This document shows, piece after piece, positions 1 to 7,297 of a stretch of DNA of 12,500 bases. How positions within the stretch are numbered: position 1 is the first letter of the stretch; every line of letters begins with the position of its first letter. The DNA is from Theodoxus fluviatilis (Eukaryota > Mollusca > Gastropoda > Cycloneritida > Neritidae). A model generated the notes under the pieces. That model did no database searches. It saw only the letters and a program-made list of their open reading frames with translations, and was not told the origin of the DNA. The position numbers and the translations under genes were made by a program. The stretch is from assembly GCA_034096865.1 (NCBI GenBank), contig JAWQFJ010002776.1, positions 1 to 12,500 of the forward strand, in the 5' to 3' direction.

Positions 1-252
1 TCACTGTTTAGAAACTGATATCGTGTAAAATATCAATAATCTTGATACATATGGGGTCTTGGGGCACAATTTCATGCAGGGAACTTAGTTTTGGGTTGAT
101 ACAGCTGTAGGTAAAGCAATTAGCGTGTAAACAGAGTGAGAAAGAATGGCTTTATACAATACTTGTGTGTGTGTGTGTAACAAATGTAACAGAGACCAGT
201 GAAGAATTGCATCATCGCATCTTCTTAAACAGTTTTTCCTTTTCTTGTGTAG
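1..252 (+). other. Intron-like sequence upstream of the SWIM exon
   Basis: This stretch is AT-rich with no sustained coding frame. It contains a short (GT)n run at about 165-178. It ends in a pyrimidine-rich tract followed by TAG at 250-252, a good 3' splice acceptor for the exon that starts at 253. I read it as the tail of an intron whose upstream exons lie outside the window. Confidence 0.55.
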
Positions 253-624
253 GTTACCCATTCCTATGCTGTCAACAACACACCTCTGGAGCCATGGGTC
301 ATCATCTCCAAGGACGGCGCTGTGGAATCAGCACACTGCACCTGCATGGCTGGACTGGCAGAGGCATGCACCCGCATCGCTGCTGTGCTGTTCTGCTTGG
401 AGACCTGCGCCCGAGTGCGCTCAGAGACCTCTCCAACGGATCTGCCTGCCTGCTGGATTTTTCCAACAACAGCCAGGCTGGACACACAGTTCAAGAAATT
501 AAAAGATATAGACTTCCAGTCTGCAGCTAAGAAAAGGAAGCAGAAGTCTACATTGGATGCAGACGGAGGTGATGAGCCTGAGAAGTGTTCAGCGTGGTGT
601 GTGCAAAGTGAATTACTGAATTTG
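253..624 (+). pseudogene. SWIM zinc-finger exon of a transposon-type (YqaJ-associated) protein, decayed
   Basis: Reading from GTT at 253, just after a polypyrimidine tract and TAG acceptor, the frame encodes a segment with PWVIISKDGAV, then CTCMAGL, then ACTRIAAVLF, a CWIFPT motif and a lysine-rich KKLKDIDFQSAAKKRKQK. This layout (Cys-x-Cys, about seven residues, Cys-x-His, hydrophobic helix, CxW..PT, INF.SA) is what I know from SWIM-type zinc-finger proteins of animal transposons, where a YqaJ-like nuclease domain usually follows. Here the final ligand, normally His, is Arg (CGC). The finger should therefore bind zinc poorly, so I call it a probable pseudogene. The frame stays open to 810 but loses resemblance after about residue 110. 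The true 3' border is uncertain: a GTGATG at about 571 is a possible donor, and the end given here is approximate. No YqaJ domain is visible downstream. The exon points toward the - strand transposase gene, so the two genes converge. Confidence 0.6.
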
Positions 625-685
625 TATTCTTCCGCTTCTGTCTGTACTGATTATATTTTGACTGTAAATGTAATTATTTTGCTCC

Positions 686-960
686 ATGGAAGGTGTGATA
701 CTGGTTCTAAACTGTATCATTTGCTCAGTAGAAGGTGTGATACTGGTGCTAATGTGTTTTCACTGTCTCATCTGCTTTGCGGAGTGTGTGATACTGATAA
801 ATGTGTTTGACTAATTCATTTGCTCAGTGGTAGGGTGTGATACTGATTCTAAAATGTATCATTTGCTCAGTGGAAAGTTTATGTGGAAGGTGTGGTACTG
901 GTTGTAAAATGTTTTCACTAATCTTTGAAATTTTATGTGGTATAGTTCTGTTTCCACTGT
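686..960. repeat. Degenerate tandem repeat, 42-55 bp units
   Basis: Five imperfect units share GGTGTGATACTG followed by TTCTAAA.TGTATCATTTGCTCAGTGG. The GGTGTGATACTG core recurs at about 692, 734, 784, 834 and 889, so spacing drifts between 42 and 55 bp. Open frames run across it on the + strand (to 810, and 837-1193), but the protein is low in coding character and simply follows the repeat. It lies in the presumed intron or 3' region after the SWIM exon. Confidence 0.7.
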
Positions 961-1279
961 CATTAATTTGCCCTGTGGGTGTGGACAGTCGGGGCCTGAT
1001 TGTAATGTTTTTCAACTTATTTGCTTGTGGAAGTTCATTTACCATATTATTGTCTCTGACATATCTTTTAGCTTGTACTAAATGGAAACAAGTTAAAGTG
1101 CTCTGCTGTAATTTTGGTGTGTTGGATGTGTGGATGTGTTTGCGGTTGGTGCTGTTTCCTGTTTGCTTGTATTTTGTATATGTAAATGCCTAGGGCATTT
1201 TTTAGATTAGGCATACGAAGTGTCCTTAATAATAATAATGGTAATAATAATAATACAGTGATCTTGGCATTTAACTTCA
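961..1279. other. Unassigned intronic/intergenic sequence with an AAT-repeat run
   Basis: This is T-rich sequence with a hydrophobic-looking + strand open frame to 1193 that has no recognisable domain. A short (TAA)n/(AATAAT)n microsatellite occurs at about 1229-1255. I see no exon borders or conserved motifs. Confidence 0.5.
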
Positions 1280-1776
1280 GAATTAATGTCCAGTACATCC
1301 CAAGGTTTAATGTTTACAGAAGTTCATGATACATTCATGGTGCACTGCAGTAGGAAAATGGTGCACTGCATGACAATGTCACAGACACACCAATTCAAAA
1401 TTCATACATCTTATTTTATTCTCAGACTAACACCCAACAAACAATCAAAATGCAGAATAATTATTACAAACAATGTTCACCAAGTACATGGGTTTCATCA
1501 TACTGTACACAGTAACAGGTTGCACAGAATTCAAATCTAGCCTGATCTGATGTAAACACATTGTGCACAGCTCACCCAGTCATCATCATAACAGAAAAAA
1601 GATTCAATCAAAGGGCACAATGGATTGATGCAAATTCACAATACAACAGCTCACTTGAACTATTTTGTCTATTGTTGGGGAGTGCTCACCATTTTTCCTT
1701 CTCATAAACTGTAGGGGATGAATTAATGTTCAGTACATCCCAAGGTTTAATTTTTACAGAAATTCATGATACATTC

Positions 1777-1923
1777 ATGGTACACTGCAGTAGGAAAATG
1801 ATGCACTGCAGTAGGGAAATGGTGCACTGCAGTAGGGAAATGGTGCACTGCAGTAGGGAAATGATGCACTGCAGTAGGAAAATGATGCACTGCAGTAGGG
1901 AAATGGTGCGCTGCAGGAGGGTG
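1777..1923. repeat. 21-bp minisatellite, seven units
   Basis: The unit is ATGGTGCACTGCAGTAGGGAA with one or two changes per copy. The core (A/G)CACTGCAG starts at 1782, 1803, 1824, 1845, 1866, 1887, with a last variant (GCGCTGCAG) at 1908, an exact 21-bp period. Because 21 is a multiple of three, the array is open in several frames on both strands, giving repeats such as HCSREMV on + and HHFPTAV on -. Unit 1 of the larger duplication has only about one and a half copies at the same place, so the array expanded after or differently from the duplication. Confidence 0.9.
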
Positions 1924-2184
1924 TAACCTGTCTCTGGAAACTTTGATGTCTGTCATGTTATGGAGTGTGTAGGGAATGTTGTAGACTTGTAGTTAAGAAT
2001 GATGATGTAAATGTAACATAAAATATTGCTGATGAGAAATAAAATAATATTTGTTTGAAGTTCTTGGACTTTCAGTCAATAGTGTTTGTCCCATTTGCAC
2101 AGACTAAATAATAGTCTGATCATTCACTTTTGAACAAACATGACAGTGTCACAGACACACCAATTCAAAATTCATACATCTTAT

Positions 2185-2190
2185 TTTATT
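2185..2190 (-). promoter_or_regulatory. Candidate polyadenylation signal AATAAA for the transposase transcript
   Basis: On the - strand AATAAA occurs about 205 bases past the end of the transposase exon. It is repeated in the duplicated unit at 1415-1420. A + strand AATAAA is also present at 2038-2043 and could serve the converging SWIM gene. AT-rich sequence makes chance hits likely, so this is weak evidence. Confidence 0.25.
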
Positions 2191-2395
2191 CTCATGGGTT
2201 TCATCATACTGTACACAGTAACAGGTTGCACAGAATTCAAATCTAGCCTGTTCTGATGTAAACACATTGCACACAGCTCACCCAGTCATCATCATAACAG
2301 AAAAAAAGATTCAATCAAAGGGCACAATGGACTGATGCAAATTCACAATACAACAGCACACTTGAACTATATTGTCTATTGTTGGGAGTGCTCAC

Positions 2396-3591
2396 CATTT
2401 TTGCTTCTCATAGTCATAAACTGCAGGGGCACTTCTTTCTGAAGGATGCCAAACTTCCTTCGTACAAGGCCAATGACTCTTTCAACATGAATTCTGACAT
2501 TAGCGATGCTCCTAGTGTTTTCAACTTCAAGAGGATGCAGCTGTTTCTTTCCACGAGTGAAATTTGGAATCAAGAGCTTTGCTTGATAGAACTGAACCTG
2601 GTCTTCTTTGTTGAACCCTCTGTCAGCCATGATCACATCCCCAGGCATCAAGCAACTGAGTATCCCATTTTCCTCAATCATGGATTTGTCAGAAGCCCTC
2701 CCCCCATAAGCATCCGAAAGGAAAGAAACTGATCCCTGAGGTGAAATACCGATGAGATACTTGGTTGTTTGATAGTGTTTGTAGTTCGAAAAGATTTGGA
2801 TTGCATTTGCTTGTCCAGATGGTTTCTCAGCTGCAAGTTCAAAACATTCAACAATGACAGCTACCTTTTTTCCAAACTTCTCTCGAAAACACATGGGCAT
2901 GGAAATCTGAAGTTCTCTAGCTGGCCACCTGATCAGGATCTGCAATCTTGATGACAAGACTTCAAGTATTCTGTGGAAACTCCTCGTTACAGTAGCAACA
3001 GACAACTTGAGCTGATATGCAAAATCCTGAAAGTGATAGTTCAGTCTTATCTTGATGAGACAGAGAAGCAGTTCTTGTTCCTTTCTGAGTGACACAGTTT
3101 GGTTAGACATGTGGGGTGAAACTAAATCAAGAACAAGATCAAACATTGCTAGACTTGGCAATCCAGTGTAAAATTTGATTTTTTCTTTGTCTGCAGTATA
3201 GTACTCCCTATCATAAATAGAGATGTTCTTGGTCTCAGACAATTTTGCTGACTCAACAACCCTTGCTGCATTATCAGCCAACACCTGGTCTATGGCCTGT
3301 GAGGTCAAATCAGTCTGGGCTGCAACTTCTCTTCTGACATCATCAAACTGGTCATTTGCATCAATGTCATCAGTCACACTACCCAAAAGTGCATCACCAC
3401 CATCATTTTCTTGCTCAGTACTATCCACATTCTCTCCATCTCCTCCATCACCGTCAGTGATGTCAAGAGCAGTTCCAACATCAGCTTCCTCTGCATCTCC
3501 TGTACATGTACTTGATTTCTTTTTCTTGTTCGTAGGCCCTTCACCACTTGTTGATGCAGGTCTCTTGCTCCTTGAATGGAGTCGTTCAAAC
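2396..3591 (-). pseudogene. Transposase exon 3: helix-turn-helix plus DDE_Tnp_4 nuclease (THAP/ISL2EU-like)
   Basis: The exon starts after a polypyrimidine tract and CAG at 3594-3592 and stays open for about 400 codons. It starts with a basic, low-complexity linker (KKKKSS, acidic Asp/Glu/Gly run), then a conserved stretch around YTGLPSLAMFDLVLDLV. Next comes a helix-turn-helix (RLNYHFQDFAYQLKLSVATVTRSF) leading to WPARE. The DDE nuclease core follows: VIVECFE (codon 2849-2847), SNYKHYQTTKYLIGISPQG, MADRGF (Asp codon 2624-2622) and RIHVERVIG (Glu codon 2483-2481). Spacing between the three sites is 75 and 47 residues. In this family (PIF/Harbinger- and ISL2EU-like DDE_Tnp_4 enzymes) the first site is normally Asp, as in DCTE; here it is Glu (GAA). 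It would cut and join transposon ends in the nucleus. The exon probably ends at ATG|GTGAGC (2396); if unspliced, the frame stops at 2376. No exon for the usual VCCAL.N C-terminus was found. Several defects in this gene make an inactive copy likely. Confidence 0.8.
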
Positions 3592-3851
3592 CTGAAAGAC
3601 AGATACAGTATACAGTGCATTCAGGAACTTACTCAGAACAGAAGCATGGTAATCCCTGTCCTGACCTGTCCCTCACAGCGCCGGAAGTAAAAATTAAATG
3701 AATACTAATATGTGAGGGGGTGGGGACTGGATTGTGTTTGTGGGGGGATTTGAATCGCGCCACTTGGTAGAACACTGAGTTTTTAGACACTGATACAGCT
3801 GGATAAGCCTTAAACATATAAATTTATGTGATCCTAAACATGATCACTTAC
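3592..3851 (-). other. Intron 2 of the transposase gene
   Basis: The donor is GTAAGT directly after exon 2 (GT at 3851-3850). The acceptor is TCTGTCTTTCAG ending at 3592. The phase fits: exon 2 leaves two bases (AG) and exon 3 supplies G, giving Arg before FERLHS. The intron is about 260 bp and shows nothing else recognisable. Confidence 0.8.
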
Positions 3852-3954
3852 CTATCTTTGGCCTTGTCCGGAGTGTGGTTTGATATCTTGTGTCCCAAAT
3901 GAAGGGTAGGCAGCCATGAAGGACTGTTCCGCATGGGGAGGTAGGCCTTTGTGC
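3852..3954 (-). CDS. Transposase exon 2: end of THAP domain and linker
   Basis: This 103-nt exon was found from splice sites rather than length. TTCAACAG precedes 3954 and GTAAGT follows 3852. Joined in phase to the GATG end of exon 1, it reads GTKAYLPMRNSPSWLPTLHL and continues GHKISNHTPDKAKD. The pattern 'HF..G.......P.W.PTL.LG' is what I expect right after the CxxHF end of a THAP domain in THAP-DDE transposases. It leaves two bases that complete an Arg codon with exon 3. Matching phases on both sides make this assignment strong even though the exon is short. Confidence 0.8.
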
Positions 3955-5034
3955 CTGTTGAACACACAATACATGTATCGATTAAGATTCATTCACAAAG
4001 TTAGTGACCTTTAAGACATGTATGCACACATACTTTAAGGAATAACTGCAATTATTACGTTTGGACGACTTGTGACACAGTCATACTGAACTGATGGAAA
4101 TTTAACCCAACTCTGACTCGCACTGCCTACAATTTGCACTGTTTGCTTCGGTTAGCTTCTGAATCATACATACAAATCAAACATAAACTTAACATAATTT
4201 AGCCAGTGGCATTTAAAACTGAAAAAAAGCACTTACCATCCACAAAGTGCCTCGAACAAACGATAGCCTTATCCCATTGCACACAATTAAGACTACATAC
4301 TTTAAGGCCTAACTGCAATTAGTACGTTTGGACGACTTGTGTCACAGTCATACTGAACTGATGGAAATTTAACCCAACTCTGACTCGCACTGTCTACAAT
4401 TTGCACTGTTTGCTTCGGTTAGCTTCTGAATCATACATACAAATCAAACATAAACTTAACATAATTTAGCCAGTGGCATTTAAAACTGAAAAAAGCACTT
4501 ACCATCCACAAAGTGCCTCGAACAAACGATAGCCTTATCCCATTGCACACAATTAAGACTACATACTTTAAGGCCTAACTGCAATTAGTACGTTTGGACG
4601 ACTTGTGTCACAGTCATACTGAACTGATGGAAATTTAACCCAACTCTGACTCGCACTGTCTACAATTTGCACTGTTTGCTTCGGTTAGCTTCTGAATCAT
4701 ACATACAAATCAAACATAAACTTAACATAATTTAGCCAGTGGCATTTAAAACTGAAAAAAGCACTTACCATCCACAAAGTGCCTCGAACAAACGATAGCC
4801 TTATCCCATTGCACACAATTAAGACTACATACTTTAAGGCCTAACTGCAATTAGTACGTTTGGACGACTTGTGTCACAGTCATACTGAACTGATGGAAAT
4901 TTAACCCAACTCTGACTCGCACTGTCTACAATTTGCACTGTTTGCTTCGGTTAGCTTCTGAATCATACATACAAATCAAACATAAACTTAACATAATTTA
5001 GCCAGTGGCATTTAAAACTGAAAAAAGCACTTAC
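3955..5034 (-). other. Intron 1 of the transposase gene, filled by tandem repeats
   Basis: The donor GTAAGT follows GTGGATG (exon ends at 5035) and the acceptor TTCAACAG ends at 3955. Nearly all of this 1,080-bp intron is made of 266-bp tandem units described separately. Without them the intron would be a few hundred bases, like intron 2. Confidence 0.75.
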
Positions 5035-5078
5035 CATCCACAAAGTGCCTCGAACAAACGATAGCCTTATCCCATTGC
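4027..5078. repeat. Four tandem 266-bp units, each carrying a copy of the THAP exon tail and splice donor
   Basis: The landmark GCACTTACCATCCAC occurs at 4229, 4495, 4761 and 5027, an exact 266-bp period. TACTTTAAGG occurs at 4031, 4298, 4564 and 4830. Units 2-4 look identical by eye. Unit 1 (nearest exon 2) differs at about five places, including one extra A in an A-run. On the - strand each unit contains the last 44 nt of THAP exon 1 (4280-4237, 4546-4503, 4812-4769, 5078-5035), encoding WDKAIVCSRHFVD, followed by GTAAGT. Only the 5078-5035 copy is continuous with the rest of exon 1; the other three are preceded by repeat sequence with no good acceptor. The breakpoint therefore lies inside the exon, at CCCATTGC. 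Near-identity suggests a recent expansion, or an assembly collapse/expansion. Confidence 0.92.
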
Positions 5079-5279
5079 TCTCGTCTGTAACAATGTCTTC
5101 TCTGTAGTGTAGATGACAGCTTTCCACAGTCTCCTCCTTTCGGCACTCAGATGTCTCGTTTCCTCATCCAGGTGTTTTATAATGGTTGGGGTCTTGTGAA
5201 AAGTAATCTTCTGATCGATAGGCACAATTTTTTCACCCCCAGGCCGGTTACTACACCCACTGATGGCACAGATCACCAT
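5035..5279 (-). pseudogene. Transposase exon 1: THAP-type zinc-finger DNA-binding domain with a frame break
   Basis: The start is the ATG at 5279 in a strong context (ACCATGG), giving MVICAISGCSNRPGG with the first two zinc ligands at residues 4 and 9 (C-x4-C). ITFHKTP and ERRRLWKAVI follow, with Trp at residue 52, all typical of THAP domains, which bind transposon ends. The remaining ligands are also present (VCSRHF, Cys codon 5056-5054), but in the frame shifted by one. In the start frame translation stops at a TAA just before them. The shift lies between about 5120 and 5090, and no GT/AG pair there makes a credible intron. It therefore looks like a one-base insertion or two-base deletion, or a sequencing error. 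The exon ends GATG|GTAAGT. Without repair the protein would end at about 70 residues and lack both a complete finger and the nuclease. Confidence 0.75.
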
Positions 5280-5340
5280 GGTCTTTTTCTCTCTCTGACT
5301 ATGCTCGTCGCTGCTTGACAACAACCGGCTAGGGTAGAAA

Positions 5341-5400
5341 CATGGCGGACGATGCGAAGCACACGTTTCGCTGACGTCACGTGATACACGATGGCGGCAC
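5341..5400 (-). promoter_or_regulatory. Candidate TATA-less promoter with CRE/E-box and two CCGCCAT elements
   Basis: Just upstream of the THAP start codon there is TGACGTCA (5372-5379, a perfect CRE palindrome) overlapping CACGTG (5378-5383, an E-box). It is flanked by two ATGGCGG motifs (5342-5348 and 5391-5397), which read CCGCCAT on the - strand and resemble YY1 sites. Such clusters are common near transcription starts of TATA-less genes. The location 60-120 bp upstream of the ATG fits a promoter for the transposase, or a hijacked host-like promoter. Confidence 0.45.
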
Positions 5401-5826
5401 CACCGTTATATACATGTGTGAAGTGCTAAACTTATTACAGTGGGACTATTATTAGCAACCCACTATAAACTACGTTCCCGCTGCAAACTATAACAGTTGG
5501 TCTGTTCGTGGGCCAGCAGGTTAGCCGAATCAGAAATTGACTCGTTGATCAGTTGGGTGCTGCATGATCTTCGGGGGAAATGCGATCTTTCCCTCTACCT
5601 TCTAAATTAGCACTTCACTATCTCGGTGAAGTAGGAATGCTGTTATGCCAGAAGACAATGCAAACGCCGGTCACATGTGTGGTCACATGGTTACACGCTA
5701 TTCAGACTGGGACAGCTCTCTAGATGTAAATGACGTGATTGCCAGTGACAGTTCTCTTTGAATCCAAGAACAGGTGTAACGCATGCAAAAACTTACTGGC
5801 AAGCGTATGCATATTGGCATGCACGC
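5401..5826. other. Unassigned sequence between transposase promoter and microsatellite
   Basis: There is no coding frame of note. A small hairpin is present: AGTGGG (5439-5444) can pair with CCCACT (5459-5464) across a 14-nt loop. This region would contain the outer end of the transposon, but I could not match a terminal inverted repeat to the other side. Confidence 0.4.
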
Positions 5827-5894
5827 ACACACAGCGGAGAGGCACACATTAACACAGACACACACAATTTTACACACAAACACACACACACTCA

Positions 5895-5939
<45 letters not shown>

Positions 5940-5942
5940 ACA

Positions 5943-5975
<33 letters not shown>

Positions 5976-6017
5976 CACACACCACACACATCACACATAG
6001 ACACACACACAGACACA

Positions 6018-6069
<52 letters not shown>

Positions 6070-6094
6070 GCGCACTCACGCACGCACACACACA
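5827..6094. repeat. (CA)n microsatellite with interruptions
   Basis: This is a long CA-dinucleotide tract on the + strand (TG on -), with interruptions such as CATA, CACCACA and CAGA and one TCACACATAGAC break near 5990-6001. Open frames running through it (Thr/His on +, Cys/Val on -) are artefacts of the repeat. Confidence 0.97.
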
Positions 6095-6143
6095 TGTGAC
6101 ATACATGAACATTCAATATTCATTCAATCAAACACGCCCGCAC

Positions 6144-6144
<1 letters not shown>

Positions 6145-6218
<74 letters not shown>
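6145..6218. repeat. (TA)n microsatellite, about 37 units
   Basis: This is an uninterrupted TA run of about 74 bp starting after CACG and ending in TTGACTC. Perfect alternation makes it self-complementary and able to extrude a cruciform. Confidence 0.97.
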
Positions 6219-6219
<1 letters not shown>

Positions 6220-6803
6220 ACTCAGACGCATCCAAGCACACGATTACATGCACGACACACTAGGAAGCCAGTTTCTTTATCAAAGGGGATACACATGTCC
6301 CGTGCACACAATTCTGGTCGACATGTCGACAATGGCTTTATGAACGACACCTCAGACGTGCCTGTATGGAGCGCTTATTTTCAGTTTATTTCCTCGTGGC
6401 TTAACAGAATATTATGTCACAACCAACGAAATGAGCCCCAAACCTATTTCTACGAACATGAAAATTCTCATATATGCGAGTACATGCACATAAACATACA
6501 TGTTCGCATATTGTTAGCAAGCATTCACTTATCCGCACTGATACGAACACAAGCATCCACACGCGCGAGCTCACACACACACACACACACTCAAACATAC
6601 ACGAGCGCGCGCACAAATACATCACATGAAGCACGCTCACAATCAGATACACGCTTATACAAACAAAACAAAAAAACCCACATATACCTACTCCTCCATT
6701 TACACTGCTCTTGCACTCCGCACTGCTGTGCTTATCTAGTGGAAGACGTAACTCAAGAAGGGTACCCCTGACAGCGTTATGAGACAGAGAGAACGAGACT
6801 TAC
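6219..6803. other. GPCR intron sequence, CA-rich
   Basis: AC-rich sequence with a second short (CA)n run at about 6570-6592 and scattered CGCG steps. A 184-codon + strand frame (6217-6771) starts in the repeat and shows only His/Thr/Ser-rich low-complexity sequence, so I do not call it a gene. By strand and splice donor this is the start of intron 1 of the GPCR gene. Confidence 0.5.
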
Positions 6804-7283
6804 CCTGATGCGAGTGGGGTGGCAGATGGTGATGTAGTTCTCGGTGGTGATGCACACCATGTACCACGCGCTGAGGAAGCTGGACACGTAGGAGAAGAAG
6901 ACAGAGATCTGGCAGAGGCCCTGGAGGTGGTTGAAGTTGTGTCCCAGGGACTCCAGCCACACCATGCACAGCGAGAAGAGCAGGGCCGTTTCTGCCACCA
7001 AGGCCGAAGCGACGTAGATGCTAGAAGACAACCCGCGCAGGCTCTTCCCGGCAAAGACCAGCAGCGAGACGAGATTGGCCACGAGCCCCACGAAGAAGTG
7101 AGAAGGGTTGATGTAAAGGTAGATGAAGGAGGCCATCTGCTGGTGGACGTAGTACATGGCCTCGTCATGACCGCCGCTTCCGCCGCCATGCCAGCTCCAG
7201 TTGCCTGTCCTGTTGGCGCCCCAGCTCTCGTTGCCTGGCAACGCAAGCCCGCAAGCGTCGCCTGCAATACCACCCGCTGCCAT
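6804..7283 (-). CDS. First coding exon of a class A (rhodopsin-like) GPCR, TM1-TM3
   Basis: ATG at 7283 opens 160 codons ending at a consensus donor (ATCAGG|GTAAGT, phase 0). The N-terminus has three N-glycosylation sequons (N18-E-S, N24-R-T, N28-W-S) and no obvious signal peptide. TM1 is about residues 62-78 with the conserved Asn at 70 (GLVANLVSLLVF). TM2 is about 87-110, with Trp109 in the region leading to the first extracellular loop. Cys124 is the TM3 cysteine that normally forms the disulfide to loop 2. TM3 ends ITTENYITICHP, so the DRY motif reads Glu148-Asn-Tyr. The Asp usual in TM2 (sodium site) is Glu98. The style resembles lineage-expanded lophotrochozoan peptide or orphan receptors; I cannot name a ligand. 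TM4-TM7 must lie on later exons, none seen in the 6.8 kb downstream. Codon composition is GC-rich relative to the flanks, as expected of a real exon. It would act at the plasma membrane through G proteins. Confidence 0.85.
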
Positions 7284-7297
7284 GATGTTCGATTGTT

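Larger units (their letters stand above)
1280..2429. repeat. Two-unit head-to-tail tandem duplication at the 3' end of the transposase gene
   Basis: Unit 1 (about 1280-1717) and unit 2 (about 1720-2429) both begin GAATTAATGT.CAGTACATCCC and both end in the last coding bases of the transposase exon and its GT donor on the - strand. Within them, 1370-1717 matches 2140-2429 closely. Unit 2 lacks about 64 bp present in unit 1 (the bases just before ATGGGTTTCATC). Unit 2 also carries an expanded 21-bp minisatellite and about 220 bp (1918-2139) with no counterpart in unit 1. The unit 1 copy of the exon end (1685-1717) lacks about 6 bp relative to the original. The units are adjacent, which fits local tandem duplication rather than two separate insertions. 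Confidence 0.8.

Noticed and set aside
837..1193. Hydrophobic + strand frame resembling membrane segments
   Set aside because: It is T-rich intronic sequence overlapping the 42-55 bp repeat, with no conserved motif.
2379..3690. Open frames antisense to the transposase exon (2379-2732, 2769-2951, 3223-3690 on +)
   Set aside because: They overlap a strongly supported DDE exon, have no domain and shadow its codon bias.
4027..5078. Regular repeats that might be read as a CRISPR array
   Set aside because: The units are 266 bp, nearly identical throughout with no short-repeat/unique-spacer pattern, and the genome is eukaryotic.
5035..5123. A tiny intron explaining the THAP frame shift
   Set aside because: No GT...AG pair of plausible length and strength exists between the two frames.
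5436..5464. AGTGGG/CCCACT hairpin as the transposon's terminal inverted repeat
   Set aside because: I found no matching inverted copy on the left side, and its orientation does not fit an outer right end.
5698..6220. Long open frames of Cys/Val or His/Thr repeats on both strands
   Set aside because: They are direct translations of the (CA)n microsatellite, with no start context or non-repeat coding sequence.
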